DNA from: a virus
Virus record (IMG/VR): IMGVR_UViG_3300005527_000132
Span: 1-36,997 of that record
Length of the DNA stretch: 36,997 nt
Strand: one strand, 5' to 3'
Part shown: one piece after another, positions 30,584 through 36,997 of the stretch
How the letters are laid out: each line of letters starts with the position of its first letter
How positions within the stretch are numbered: the stretch's first letter is position 1
Position numbers and translations under genes: made by a program
The notes under the pieces: model-generated
What the model was told of the DNA's origin: nothing
Database searches by the model: none
The model's input: only the letters and a program-made list of their open reading frames with translations

Positions 30584-30660
30584 TGGTGGACCCGGAGACA
30601 AATCGAAGTCTCGATTCAAGCGTGCAAGGCTAGCGTTATCGCCACTTTAACTACAAGCCC
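30584..30660 (-). tRNA. tRNA-Ala(UGC)
   Basis: Acceptor GGGCTTG/CGGGTCC includes G3-U70, the alanine identity pair. The anticodon arm is CTAGC-CTTGCAC-GCTTG (anticodon TGC, one T-T mismatch), and the T arm GAGAC/GTCTC has an 8-nt loop instead of 7. D arm GTTA/TAAC. Discriminator A and CCA are encoded. Some pairs are weak, so a tRNA finder may score it low. Confidence 0.8.
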
Positions 30661-30681
30661 ATATTCCTTTATTTAACTAGT

Positions 30682-31053
30682 TTACTTTTCTGAATCATTA
30701 AAATAATTTTCTGTTTCATATTGTCTTAAATACGTATTAAAACTCTCTAAATTCATACCTAAAAATCTAGCAGCTTCTGTTTTTGTACGTGTTGCAGATA
30801 TAGCAAATTTAAGCATAGCATCTCTTACTATATTAGTAATAGCTGACCACAGTGGAATTCCATATATATGGCCTCCTGAAGCTCTTGCAGAGAGTTCTAA
30901 CTTAACTGCTATTACTTCTTCTAAAGAAAGTTTATTTAGAAAGATCTGACATTGCTCATTAATTCTTGATTCACTTTCTAATCTGGATATTACAGAGTAA
31001 TACTTTCTGGTACCATATGGTTTCTTTTTTCTTTGGTATGGTACTGTCTTCAT
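30682..31053 (-). CDS. Fis-type helix-turn-helix regulator (123 aa)
   Basis: A 123-residue basic protein. The C-terminal block AMLKFAISATRTKTEAARFL followed by GMNLESFNTYLRQYE matches the Fis/NtrC-type HTH (helix, T-K-T-E-A-A-R-F-L-G turn, recognition helix). An earlier conserved segment is LSLEEVIAVKLELSARASGG followed by HIYGIPLWSAITNIV. Proteins of this form are common in T4-like marine phages as putative transcription or replication regulators. AAGGA precedes the ATG, which overlaps the stop of the DUF1599-like gene. It lies beside the GATC-rich region, so it is a natural candidate to bind there. Confidence 0.78.
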   Translation of the reverse strand: MKTVPYQRKKKPYGTRKYYSVISRLESESRINEQCQIFLNKLSLEEVIAVKLELSARASGGHIYGIPLWSAITNIVRDAMLKFAISATRTKTEAARFLGMNLESFNTYLRQYETENYFNDSEK

Positions 31054-31325
31054 TTCTCGTCCTTACTGACACCTAGGATAGCATAGCCGGCTATATCTTG
31101 CCAAGGGCTTTCTCCAAAAGAATCTTTCTTGGTAGCGATCCTGAATAACTTATCGATAAGTCTAGTAATAGCTAGTAGATCTGTATACTGTTCTGGTTGT
31201 ACACCATTTGGATATAGGATCTTAATAATCTCAGCACTTTTTTCAAAAGAAGATCCATAAGCTTTATTTTTTTCTTCTACTAAAGATCCAATACTGGTAC
31301 CAATTTCTAGAAAAGATCTGCTCAT
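31050..31325 (-). CDS. DUF1599-like (nucleotide-modification-associated) protein (91 aa)
   Basis: A 91-residue protein with the conserved pattern LVEEKNKAYGSSFEKSAEII, then YTDLLAITRLIDKLFRIATK and SPWQDIAGYAILG. The EKNKxYG-(S/N) and R-x-x-DKLxR-x-A blocks fit the DUF1599 group of phage proteins, proposed to be linked to nucleotide modification. Six GATC sites lie inside the gene, extending the cluster in the neighbouring intergenic region. A TATAAATA sequence stands about 50 nt before the ATG. The biochemical role is not established. Confidence 0.72.
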   Translation of the reverse strand: MSRSFLEIGTSIGSLVEEKNKAYGSSFEKSAEIIKILYPNGVQPEQYTDLLAITRLIDKLFRIATKKDSFGESPWQDIAGYAILGVSKDEK

Positions 31326-31531
31326 ACTATTTTCTTTCTTATAAGATCTATATTTTATTAATATAAGATCTTATTATTTATATTTTATTTTTTAAGATCT
31401 GGTAGATCTACTATAATCAGATCTTTTTGGATCTGTTAAGTGGTTGTGACGTCAAATGTGTGATCTGCACAGATCAGATCCGGATCTTCTGAACAAAGAT
31501 CCGATCTTGTGCTACATTCTGATCGTTCAGT
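31326..31531. repeat. GATC-rich, palindrome-rich intergenic region; candidate origin
   Basis: The largest gene-free stretch (206 bp). GATC occurs 13 times from 31345 to 31521, often as AGATCT. The 12-bp palindrome AGATCCGGATCT begins at 31476, and the inverted repeat TGATCTG-CA-CAGATCA begins at 31461. A long A/T-only run (about 31370-31395) lies on one side. GATC clusters beside an A/T-rich stretch resemble bacterial origins and Dam-controlled sites. No known iteron or DnaA box pattern was recognised. Confidence 0.7.
31375..31382 (-). promoter_or_regulatory. T4-type late promoter motif TATAAATA
   Basis: TATAAATA on the minus strand, the T4 late-promoter consensus read by gp55-programmed polymerase. 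It lies about 50 nt before the DUF1599-like gene, inside the GATC-rich region. Chance occurrence is possible in DNA this AT-rich. Confidence 0.5.
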
Positions 31532-34255
31532 TTAAACTACTGGTGAATCTTTTTGATCTGGTGTTGGTTCACTAGTTGTTTGTTGAGCACCTTCTGGTGG
31601 TGTTGTATCAACCGGTTTAGCTACATTACCAACTTCTGCTTCTGCTTGATCCATGATAGCAGCTATATTGCTCATATAATAATCTCTAAACATTTGACGG
31701 TCAGTAGGATTATCAAGACCAGTATATATATCAGTCAATTCGCCAACATAGTTGTCGAAAAACTCAGAAGCTTCTCTTTCACCGGTTGGTTCTACTTTGA
31801 ATTCTTGTTCAGTATCTTTCTTCTTTGGTTTCTTTTCTTGTTCCGGATCAAAAAGTCCTGGCAAGAGTTTATTATCAACCGGTTCATCAATAGAAACATT
31901 AATTTCTTCTTCAAGTTCCGATTCAGAACTACTTTTGCCAGCTTGTAGTTTGGCTTCTAGTTCATCAAACAGTTCTTTAGAACTTTGTAGAAGACGAGCC
32001 TTGAATGCGTCACGCTGTGCTTTATCTGTCTGCAATTGTTTATATTCAGATGAAATAAGTGGCTTCTTAACTTGTAAGAAAGCGCCTAGTTTATTTAATC
32101 CAGTGTTACCATAATTAAAATCTTGTTTTGCTTCTTTTATAAGTTTACGAAGTTCTTTTCTTAGAAGTTGTTCCTGTTGCATTAATTGTTTTTTCTTTTT
32201 CTCACGAAGAAGAAGAGCTTTGCGGATTGTTTTTCTTAATTCTATTTCTTCCATGAATACTTTTCTATCAATCATTTTTTTCTTCCTCGTGACAATTGCA
32301 GGACTAATAGCGACATTTCCTCCTGCCATAGTAGATATTTCTTCTACTTTATCTTTATTTGCAAATATTTTAAAGACTTCTTCTTGTATTTCTTCGGCTG
32401 TAGATTTCTCTTGCTGCCCTAAGAATGTATCTAGAATAAGTTGTGCAAAACCAGTCTTATTTGATATTTCATCTGGAATGAAATCAATTAATTGGTTCAG
32501 ATTTGCATTTGAAATAATTTCACGCATTCTGCTGGCACTTAAAGGTGCTCCACCAAATGAGATTGGTTTTAAAACTTCAACATCAACTTTTATATTACTT
32601 CCTTGTGGAATATATTTAGCAATATTAGCAAATCTATTTGCATCATCTTCCTTATCACCAACACCTAAAAGAATCGATTCACCATAGCTGGTTTCTTTCT
32701 CTACATATTCAAAAATAGCTCTTAATGGTGCTGGTGTAATTTTTAGATCAACATTTGACAATCCAGCTACAGAAATCATTTGTTTTAATAATTGATTTGA
32801 CTTTGTGCCATCAATTATTTGACCTTTTAATTGGCCAGTATTAAATTTTCTATCTTTTGAAGACTTATCACTTGTTAAAATAATAACATGATCGGCTTTT
32901 GAAGATAGTTGCTTGATAAGTTCAATATGACCTTTGTGCGGTGGTTTGAAGCCGCCGCCTAATAAAGCTATGTCATATTTCTTTGAAGTTAGAGCAGCTT
33001 CTGTTAAATCTTCACTTTCGCCTTTGCTTCCTCTACCATATTTTGATAAACCAAGAATCTGATTAACTGGAGCAAATTTGCCGGTAAACTTATAGATGGT
33101 ACCTTTATAACTAAAAGCAAAGCCTTCTACAGCTGATGAAATTGTATCAACACCTTTTAATTTTTCTAGTTGACGATTAAGAAAATCAATATCTCCTTGG
33201 TTTCCAGAACTCTGTATGGCCTTAATAGCTACATCTACCTCTTTTGCTAATCTAACTGTTTCTTTTTTATTATCAAGTATGAAGATACTCTCTAATGTTT
33301 TTAACATTTCGGCAGCAAAATCGGTAACTGTTTTTTCAATTGGCTTGATTGCTTCTTTTTTTAGAGTTTTTAAAGATTCAATAACAGAATCTACTTCACT
33401 GTGTAATTCTTTTGGTAGCTGTTTTTTTATTTCACGTTTACTAAGAGGTACCAATCCTATTGACCCATCAATAATTAATGATTTAATTTCTAATGGTAAT
33501 TGCGTCTTTAAGCGCATATTTAAATCTTTTCTTAATAAATCATTAATTGTGTTGTTGTCTGATAAGCCATATTTACTCATAACATTTTCAACACTAATAA
33601 ATGCATTTCTTAGAGGTTCTTTATTATCAAGAGCTTTTAAATTTTGAATTGGATTTACAAGAATAGCGTGTCTTTTATCTGATACTTTATCTTGAACTTT
33701 TTCTAAGAAGTTCATAAACTTAGTTGCTTTTTTATCTGTTTCACCGGTTTCGTCGTCGATTACTTTGGCGGTTGCTTTATCATATAAAGCATGACCTGTG
33801 CGTTGTATAACAAGACCTCTTGTGTCATAATTAACAACATTTCGAGTCCTATCATCCATAACTTCAGCATTATACCAAATATCAGCGTTAGAACCAAAGA
33901 ATTCTATTTGCTTATCTACATCTAATAATTTAATTGCTTTTTCAAATATATTGATTGCATCGCCAAAAGCTAGTTTCAAATTTGGATTTTTATGATCAGT
34001 AAAAAATGCTACCATTTCATCTTTTGATAGGCCACCTTCTTTAACTTGAGTTTTGTTTCTTGCGCCAAGTACTGCTTGTTTTTTAACTGAAAATGATAAA
34101 TATATATTTTGACCGTCTGTTTTTTCAGTACCCCATAGTTCGCCTTTTGAAGCAAGCCTAAAAACATCTTTTAATTCAGAAAATGTTAAATTCCCATTCT
34201 CGTATAAATGGGGCATATGCCCTCCAAGGCCACCTTCTAGAAGAATCTTAATCAT
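31532..34255 (-). CDS. Ligase-like / NMN-adenylyltransferase-like fusion protein (907 aa)
   Basis: Three parts. Residues about 30-400 have ligase or nucleotidyltransferase motifs: TEKTDGQN at 43-50 (KxDG; K45 nucleophile), WYNAEVM at 127-133, and VEGFAFSYKGTIYKFTGKF at 376-394 (motifs IV and V). A helical insert (about 160-370) separates the motifs. Residues 425-600 form a nucleotidyltransferase fold: ALLGGGFKPPHKGHIELI with HKGH at 440-443, and PLSASRMREI at 571-580, resembling NMNAT/NadR or cytidylyltransferases. The rest is charged coiled coil (ELRKTIRKALLLREKKKKQL) and a Pro/Glu/Asp-rich tail. The N-terminus MIKILLEGGLGG contains LLE-G, a T4-like prohead-protease cleavage motif. AAGGA precedes the ATG. 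It may act on RNA ends or NAD metabolism; activity unproven. Confidence 0.78.
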   Translation of the reverse strand: MIKILLEGGLGGHMPHLYENGNLTFSELKDVFRLASKGELWGTEKTDGQNIYLSFSVKKQAVLGARNKTQVKEGGLSKDEMVAFFTDHKNPNLKLAFGDAINIFEKAIKLLDVDKQIEFFGSNADIWYNAEVMDDRTRNVVNYDTRGLVIQRTGHALYDKATAKVIDDETGETDKKATKFMNFLEKVQDKVSDKRHAILVNPIQNLKALDNKEPLRNAFISVENVMSKYGLSDNNTINDLLRKDLNMRLKTQLPLEIKSLIIDGSIGLVPLSKREIKKQLPKELHSEVDSVIESLKTLKKEAIKPIEKTVTDFAAEMLKTLESIFILDNKKETVRLAKEVDVAIKAIQSSGNQGDIDFLNRQLEKLKGVDTISSAVEGFAFSYKGTIYKFTGKFAPVNQILGLSKYGRGSKGESEDLTEAALTSKKYDIALLGGGFKPPHKGHIELIKQLSSKADHVIILTSDKSSKDRKFNTGQLKGQIIDGTKSNQLLKQMISVAGLSNVDLKITPAPLRAIFEYVEKETSYGESILLGVGDKEDDANRFANIAKYIPQGSNIKVDVEVLKPISFGGAPLSASRMREIISNANLNQLIDFIPDEISNKTGFAQLILDTFLGQQEKSTAEEIQEEVFKIFANKDKVEEISTMAGGNVAISPAIVTRKKKMIDRKVFMEEIELRKTIRKALLLREKKKKQLMQQEQLLRKELRKLIKEAKQDFNYGNTGLNKLGAFLQVKKPLISSEYKQLQTDKAQRDAFKARLLQSSKELFDELEAKLQAGKSSSESELEEEINVSIDEPVDNKLLPGLFDPEQEKKPKKKDTEQEFKVEPTGEREASEFFDNYVGELTDIYTGLDNPTDRQMFRDYYMSNIAAIMDQAEAEVGNVAKPVDTTPPEGAQQTTSEPTPDQKDSPVV

Positions 34256-34538
34256 TGATACTATCCTTTTTTTCTTGTAATATTTTAACTTGCTCTTGAA
34301 GATTACCGTTTTCTTCCTGCAATATTGCTAGACGTTCTTCTAATCTACGTGAATTTCTTTTGATTTCTTTTATCTGTTCTTTCATTATTTCTAAACGTCT
34401 TGCATCTGTTTGAGAACGAGCTTCTACCTTTAAAAGATTTTCTTCAAGAGCCTGAATCCAAGCTTTAAGAGGTGCACTCCTTTTCTCGCCTTCGTTCAGT
34501 AAAAATTCTCTTGTTAAATCATTTAAAGTTTTTGTCAT
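34248..34538 (-). CDS. Coiled-coil protein with capsid-targeting-like N-terminus (96 aa)
   Basis: A 96-residue protein: MTKTLNDLTREFLLNEGEKR, then a long coiled coil (AWIQALEENLLKVEARSQTD, then heptads to the end, LQEENGNLQEQVKILQEKK). FLLNE-G at residues 12-17 matches the L-x-E cleavage rule of T4 prohead protease. I chose the ATG at 34536-34538 since AGAGG is seven bases upstream. It overlaps the start of the large fusion gene by 8 nt. Possible scaffold or internal core protein; a coiled-coil tether for its neighbour is also possible. Confidence 0.7.
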   Translation of the reverse strand: MTKTLNDLTREFLLNEGEKRSAPLKAWIQALEENLLKVEARSQTDARRLEIMKEQIKEIKRNSRRLEERLAILQEENGNLQEQVKILQEKKDSIND

Positions 34539-34540
34539 TA

Positions 34541-34789
34541 TCAATCCTCTTGTTTTGCTGCAGCAACTTCGGCAGCTTTTTCTTTAGCTTCTTTTTCTGC
34601 CTTTGCTTTTGCAGCTTTTACAGCAGCTTCTTTTTCCGCCTTTGCTTTTGCTTCTTCTTTAGCAATTCTATCGGCTTCTGCAGCAGCACGTTCGGCAGCT
34701 TCTTTATTAGCCTGTTCAATCGCACGCTCAGCTGCTTCTAGTTTTTCTTTTCTTAATTTTAAGATAGCTAGTTTTTTTGATTTTTTCAT
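34541..34789 (-). CDS. Ala/Lys/Glu-rich helical protein (82 aa)
   Basis: An 82-residue low-complexity protein made almost entirely of A, K, E and R in short repeats such as EEAKAKAEKEAAVKAAKAKA, predicted to be one long charged helix. Such proteins in phages include scaffold, core and DNA-compaction proteins. GGTGA six bases upstream supports the ATG, which overlaps the preceding stop (ATGA). The plus-strand reading of this biased stretch gives a false ORF, which I discount. Confidence 0.7.
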   Translation of the reverse strand: MKKSKKLAILKLRKEKLEAAERAIEQANKEAAERAAAEADRIAKEEAKAKAEKEAAVKAAKAKAEKEAKEKAAEVAAAKQED

Positions 34790-35373
34790 TTTTGTTCACC
34801 ACCTTCCTGATCATTATTTAAGTTAAAATCAAATTTAAAACCAAACCGGTTAGCTACGTGTTCAGCAACTTTATCGGCTCGTTTAACATAGTATTCTTTA
34901 ACAGTATCGTTCTCGGTAATATCACCAGAATATTCACCTTCATTTTTTTCGTTCATTTTGTTCTCCAATACTTTTTCAGTATCTTTTTTACCAGCTTTAT
35001 ATTGATCTTCCCAGCTTCTAAAACAGCTGTTACCATCGCGATATGCTTCTTCTTCAATTTCTTTTAGATGAGAATCTTCTGTTATATTATCTGTAGCTAT
35101 ATTAGTTAATCTACCATCACAATTTTGTTTATGGTGCACTAGCTCATGAGCAATTGATCGTACTATATCTTTTGGATGACGATCTACCGTATAAACAGTA
35201 ATAGTCCAATTTTCTGGATCGTAATAGGCTGTTTTTCCTAAAGGGTCGATTGCATTCTGAGGATCGTGACGTAGAAATAAACGTACCGGCTTGTTAAAGC
35301 CAATATACTGTTTTGCAAAAGGATAAAAAGCCCTTACCATTTTTTTAATAAGGGCTGTTTTATTTTCAAACAT
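34786..35373 (-). CDS. HExxH metallopeptidase (195 aa)
   Basis: A 195-residue zincin-like protein. HELVHHKQN at residues 76-84 gives the two His ligands and catalytic Glu. EIEEEAYRDGNSCFRSWEDQ at about 105-124 offers the third ligand, and the EEEAY-x-x-GN pattern recurs in phage zincins. The N-terminal part (VRLFLRHDPQNAIDPLGKTA) is beta-rich. A charged linker and the C-terminal helix ADKVAEHVANRFGF follow. The ATG at 35371-35373 has GAGG seven bases upstream; a TTG two codons earlier is less likely. It might process virion or host proteins. It has no L-x-E/A signal at its N-terminus. Confidence 0.78.
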   Translation of the reverse strand: MFENKTALIKKMVRAFYPFAKQYIGFNKPVRLFLRHDPQNAIDPLGKTAYYDPENWTITVYTVDRHPKDIVRSIAHELVHHKQNCDGRLTNIATDNITEDSHLKEIEEEAYRDGNSCFRSWEDQYKAGKKDTEKVLENKMNEKNEGEYSGDITENDTVKEYYVKRADKVAEHVANRFGFKFDFNLNNDQEGGEQK

Positions 35374-35379
35374 TCTCAA

Positions 35380-35505
35380 ACCTCAGAAACAACATATTAA
35401 GTTTTTTAACTAACGAGAACAATTATAAATTTTTAGTTCTCTACGCCTTTTACCACTTCACTAGAAAGAAAATAAAAGGTTATTTTAATTTAATTAGTTT
35501 GTAAA
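35380..35505 (-). promoter_or_regulatory. Intergenic region with hairpin, possible promoter
   Basis: A 126-nt A/T-rich gap. GAGAAC (35415-35420) and GTTCTC (35436-35441) form a 6-bp stem. The minus strand has TATAAT near 35425, but no -35 is convincing at 16-18 bp. It may hold a weak promoter for the metallopeptidase gene or a terminator for the exonuclease gene. Confidence 0.3.
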
Positions 35506-36402
35506 TTATTTCTTTCTTGAGAAGAATTTTTCAAGGTCAATTGATTTTTTAACTTGTTTTTGTTGAGCAGGTCTAACATCGATATTTTGCAATTGAGAAG
35601 CATATCTTAATGTATCTACTATTTTTTTATAAACATCCATCAACATTTTAGTATCAGCTAATGCACTGTGCCAATTTTCTGCACTAATACCATAAGCAGT
35701 GGATACTTTACCTAATGATGAAGAACCTTTCAAGACAGATAGAATATCTCTAGCTCTTTTTTGTACTTTTTCATTAAATGGTTCAAATTCACCGGAAGCC
35801 AAAGTTTTCAATACTGGATTAACCTGATGATTAAGAAGTTGAAGAGTATCAATAACTTTTAACTTTGGTAACGGTTGTTCACTTAGTGTATTTATAAATG
35901 ACATATCAAATGTCGCATTTTGTGCCACAAGAACAGCATCTTTGAAACCGGAAATAAATTCTTTAAATTGATTTAGAGCCATTTGTTGTTCAACGGTTTG
36001 TAAACCTGGCTCACCATACTTAGTCATAGCCAATACATCCTGTGGCTGCTTTAAAGGCTTATTGGACTTCGAATTACGCCTCTCCCATTCCTTACGCTGG
36101 CTTGAATCCAAATCGCTCAGGCGGGCTTTTAAATCGTCTGTGAGTTTAATTTTAACGTGGAATGTATCCATTATTTCAGCTTTTGTAAGCCAATCATTTG
36201 GATCAACTGCAATTGCAGCAATTTCTAACAACTGTTCGTTTTTGGCTTTAAGACCGGTTGTCTCAGTATCAAAGAAGATCCAAATCTTATCACCAAGATT
36301 ATCTAACATATCGAGAACTTCTTCTGGTTTCTTACCAATATAGCTTTTGCCTTTTATATTAACAGCTTCTGTTAAAAATTGTTGCCATTTGATATCATTC
36401 AT
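35506..36402 (-). CDS. DEDDh 3'-5' exonuclease (DnaQ/RNase T fold) with capsid-targeting-like start
   Basis: A 298-residue exonuclease. Exo I is FFDTETTGL with D45 and E47; Exo II is LVAQNATFDMSFI with D166; Exo III is WHSALADTKML with H245 and D250, making it the DEDDh type. It should remove nucleotides from DNA or RNA 3' ends with two metal ions. The N-terminus MNDIKWQQFLTEAVNIKGK strongly resembles the capsid-targeting start of T4 internal proteins (MKTYQEFIAEA), where cleavage falls after the Glu (FLTE-A here). It could therefore be packaged in the head and injected. GGTGA precedes the ATG. The exonuclease call is firm; packaging is inference. Confidence 0.9.
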   Translation of the reverse strand: MNDIKWQQFLTEAVNIKGKSYIGKKPEEVLDMLDNLGDKIWIFFDTETTGLKAKNEQLLEIAAIAVDPNDWLTKAEIMDTFHVKIKLTDDLKARLSDLDSSQRKEWERRNSKSNKPLKQPQDVLAMTKYGEPGLQTVEQQMALNQFKEFISGFKDAVLVAQNATFDMSFINTLSEQPLPKLKVIDTLQLLNHQVNPVLKTLASGEFEPFNEKVQKRARDILSVLKGSSSLGKVSTAYGISAENWHSALADTKMLMDVYKKIVDTLRYASQLQNIDVRPAQQKQVKKSIDLEKFFSRKK

Positions 36403-36451
36403 AAATCACCGTTTGTAACTTTATTTTTAAAAACCATTAAAATAACTGCAA

Positions 36452-36997
36452 CTATGATCGCAATTTTACTATTAAATTTTTATGTTTTTTGTGTATTGGT
36501 TTTTGGTATAGTTTAATTTGTTTTAATATATTTTTATATTCTTCAAGAATTATTTTTTCAATTAATGCTTCATTTATAATACTATTGATTTCTATTATTT
36601 TGTTTTTATCCCAAACTATATAAGCTTTCCCGCCAGACTCTCCTCTGTTTTCGTAAACAATAGAGTCATATCCTTTTTCTGTGAGATACTTTGCTAATAA
36701 TAAATTTTGTTCTATAGGCATAGCTGTGCCTTTTTCTTTGGCATTTTTAGAGGCAAGGGAAACCAAAGACTGTTCTTCTTCTTTGGTAGATTTTCCAGTC
36801 CTTATCAGTTGACGAAAAATTTCCTTTAAATTCCAAATTCCAGGGTCTGATAGAGTAATTGGAGATGATATATTTAATATATATTTTTTTAGAAAGTATT
36901 TTTGCTTTCCTTGTCCACGATGCATCGCGCTTTCTTTTGTTCCAAAATGAAAACCAAAATCTGAGCCTGCCTTTGACATATCAAAAGCACTGACTGG
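36452..36997 (-). CDS. ADP-ribosyltransferase-like domain protein, 5' partial
   Basis: The reading frame is open to the window edge (PVSAFDMSKAGSDFGFHFGT at the edge), so the gene begins beyond base 36997. The segment FGFHFGTKESA, followed by KKYILNISSPITLSDPGIW and YDSIVYENRGESGGKAYIVW, matches the ADP-ribosyltransferase-type domain of phage polyvalent and Alt-like proteins. About 180 codons are present. The C-terminus turns helical and basic (KQIKLYQKPIHKKHKN). T4 Alt, an injected enzyme, modifies host RNA polymerase; a similar role is possible. The catalytic Glu pattern cannot be fixed from the visible part. Confidence 0.7.
   Translation of the reverse strand, partial: PVSAFDMSKAGSDFGFHFGTKESAMHRGQGKQKYFLKKYILNISSPITLSDPGIWNLKEIFRQLIRTGKSTKEEEQSLVSLASKNAKEKGTAMPIEQNLLLAKYLTEKGYDSIVYENRGESGGKAYIVWDKNKIIEINSIINEALIEKIILEEYKNILKQIKLYQKPIHKKHKNLIVKLRS

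Noticed and set aside
34541-34789. Plus-strand Phe/Ser/Cys-rich reading frame opposite the Ala/Lys/Glu-rich gene
   Set aside because: It mirrors the biased antisense codons, has no ribosome site, and the minus-strand gene has start and stop coupling to its neighbours.

Overview
The window looks like about 37 kb of a T4-like, contractile-tailed phage genome (Caudoviricetes), AT-rich and tightly packed, most like the marine and freshwater T4-superfamily phages. The basis is a gp6-like and a gp25-like baseplate wedge protein, a gp55-like late sigma factor, a PIN-PhoH protein, a dCMP deaminase, nine tRNA genes, and chains of minus-strand genes that overlap by ATGA. Only two genes run on the plus strand: a serine protease (22025-22819) and a homing-type endonuclease (27596-28249). 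No gene identifies the host. Because the tRNAs mostly read A/U-ending codons (AUA, AGA, UUA, UUG, ACA, GCA, CAA), I infer a host whose codon use is less AT-biased than the phage's.

Layout by coordinate; minus-strand transcription runs from high to low. 1-9283: virion genes (gp6 partial, gp25, a 2091-residue protein of unknown role, a 328-residue structural protein, and a tail protein ending in an M15/VanY peptidase domain). 9334-11101: late-expression block with gp55, a one-helix membrane protein, an FmdB-like zinc ribbon and two small conserved proteins. 11123-18800: sugar cassette with GDP-mannose 4,6-dehydratase, a perosamine-synthase-like aminotransferase, a NeuD/PerB-like acetyltransferase, one GT9-like and three GT4-like glycosyltransferases; a type II phosphomannose isomerase cupin lies apart at 30191-30574. 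18816-22819: Cas4/AddB-like nuclease with a probable Fe-S cluster, a lethal-factor-like zinc protease, PIN-PhoH, and the plus-strand serine protease.

22819-30660: tRNA region in which Ala, Ser, Ile, Arg, Leu(CAA), Leu(UAA), Tyr, Gln and Thr tRNAs alternate with small genes, a SpoU-type RNA methyltransferase, dCMP deaminase and two homing-type endonucleases. Three near-consensus sigma70 promoters precede tRNAs. 30682-31325: a Fis-like regulator and a DUF1599-like protein, followed by a 206-bp intergenic region with 13 GATC sites and several palindromes, a candidate replication origin or methylation-dependent control region.

31532-36997: a block I read as probable capsid cargo: a 907-residue fusion of a ligase-like domain with an NMN-adenylyltransferase-like domain, coiled-coil proteins, an HExxH metallopeptidase, a DEDDh exonuclease and a partial ADP-ribosyltransferase-like protein. 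Three of these start with a short helix ending in L-x-E followed by A or G. This matches the T4 capsid-targeting and prohead-protease cleavage signal of injected internal proteins. I consider this block and the GATC cluster the best candidates for something new.
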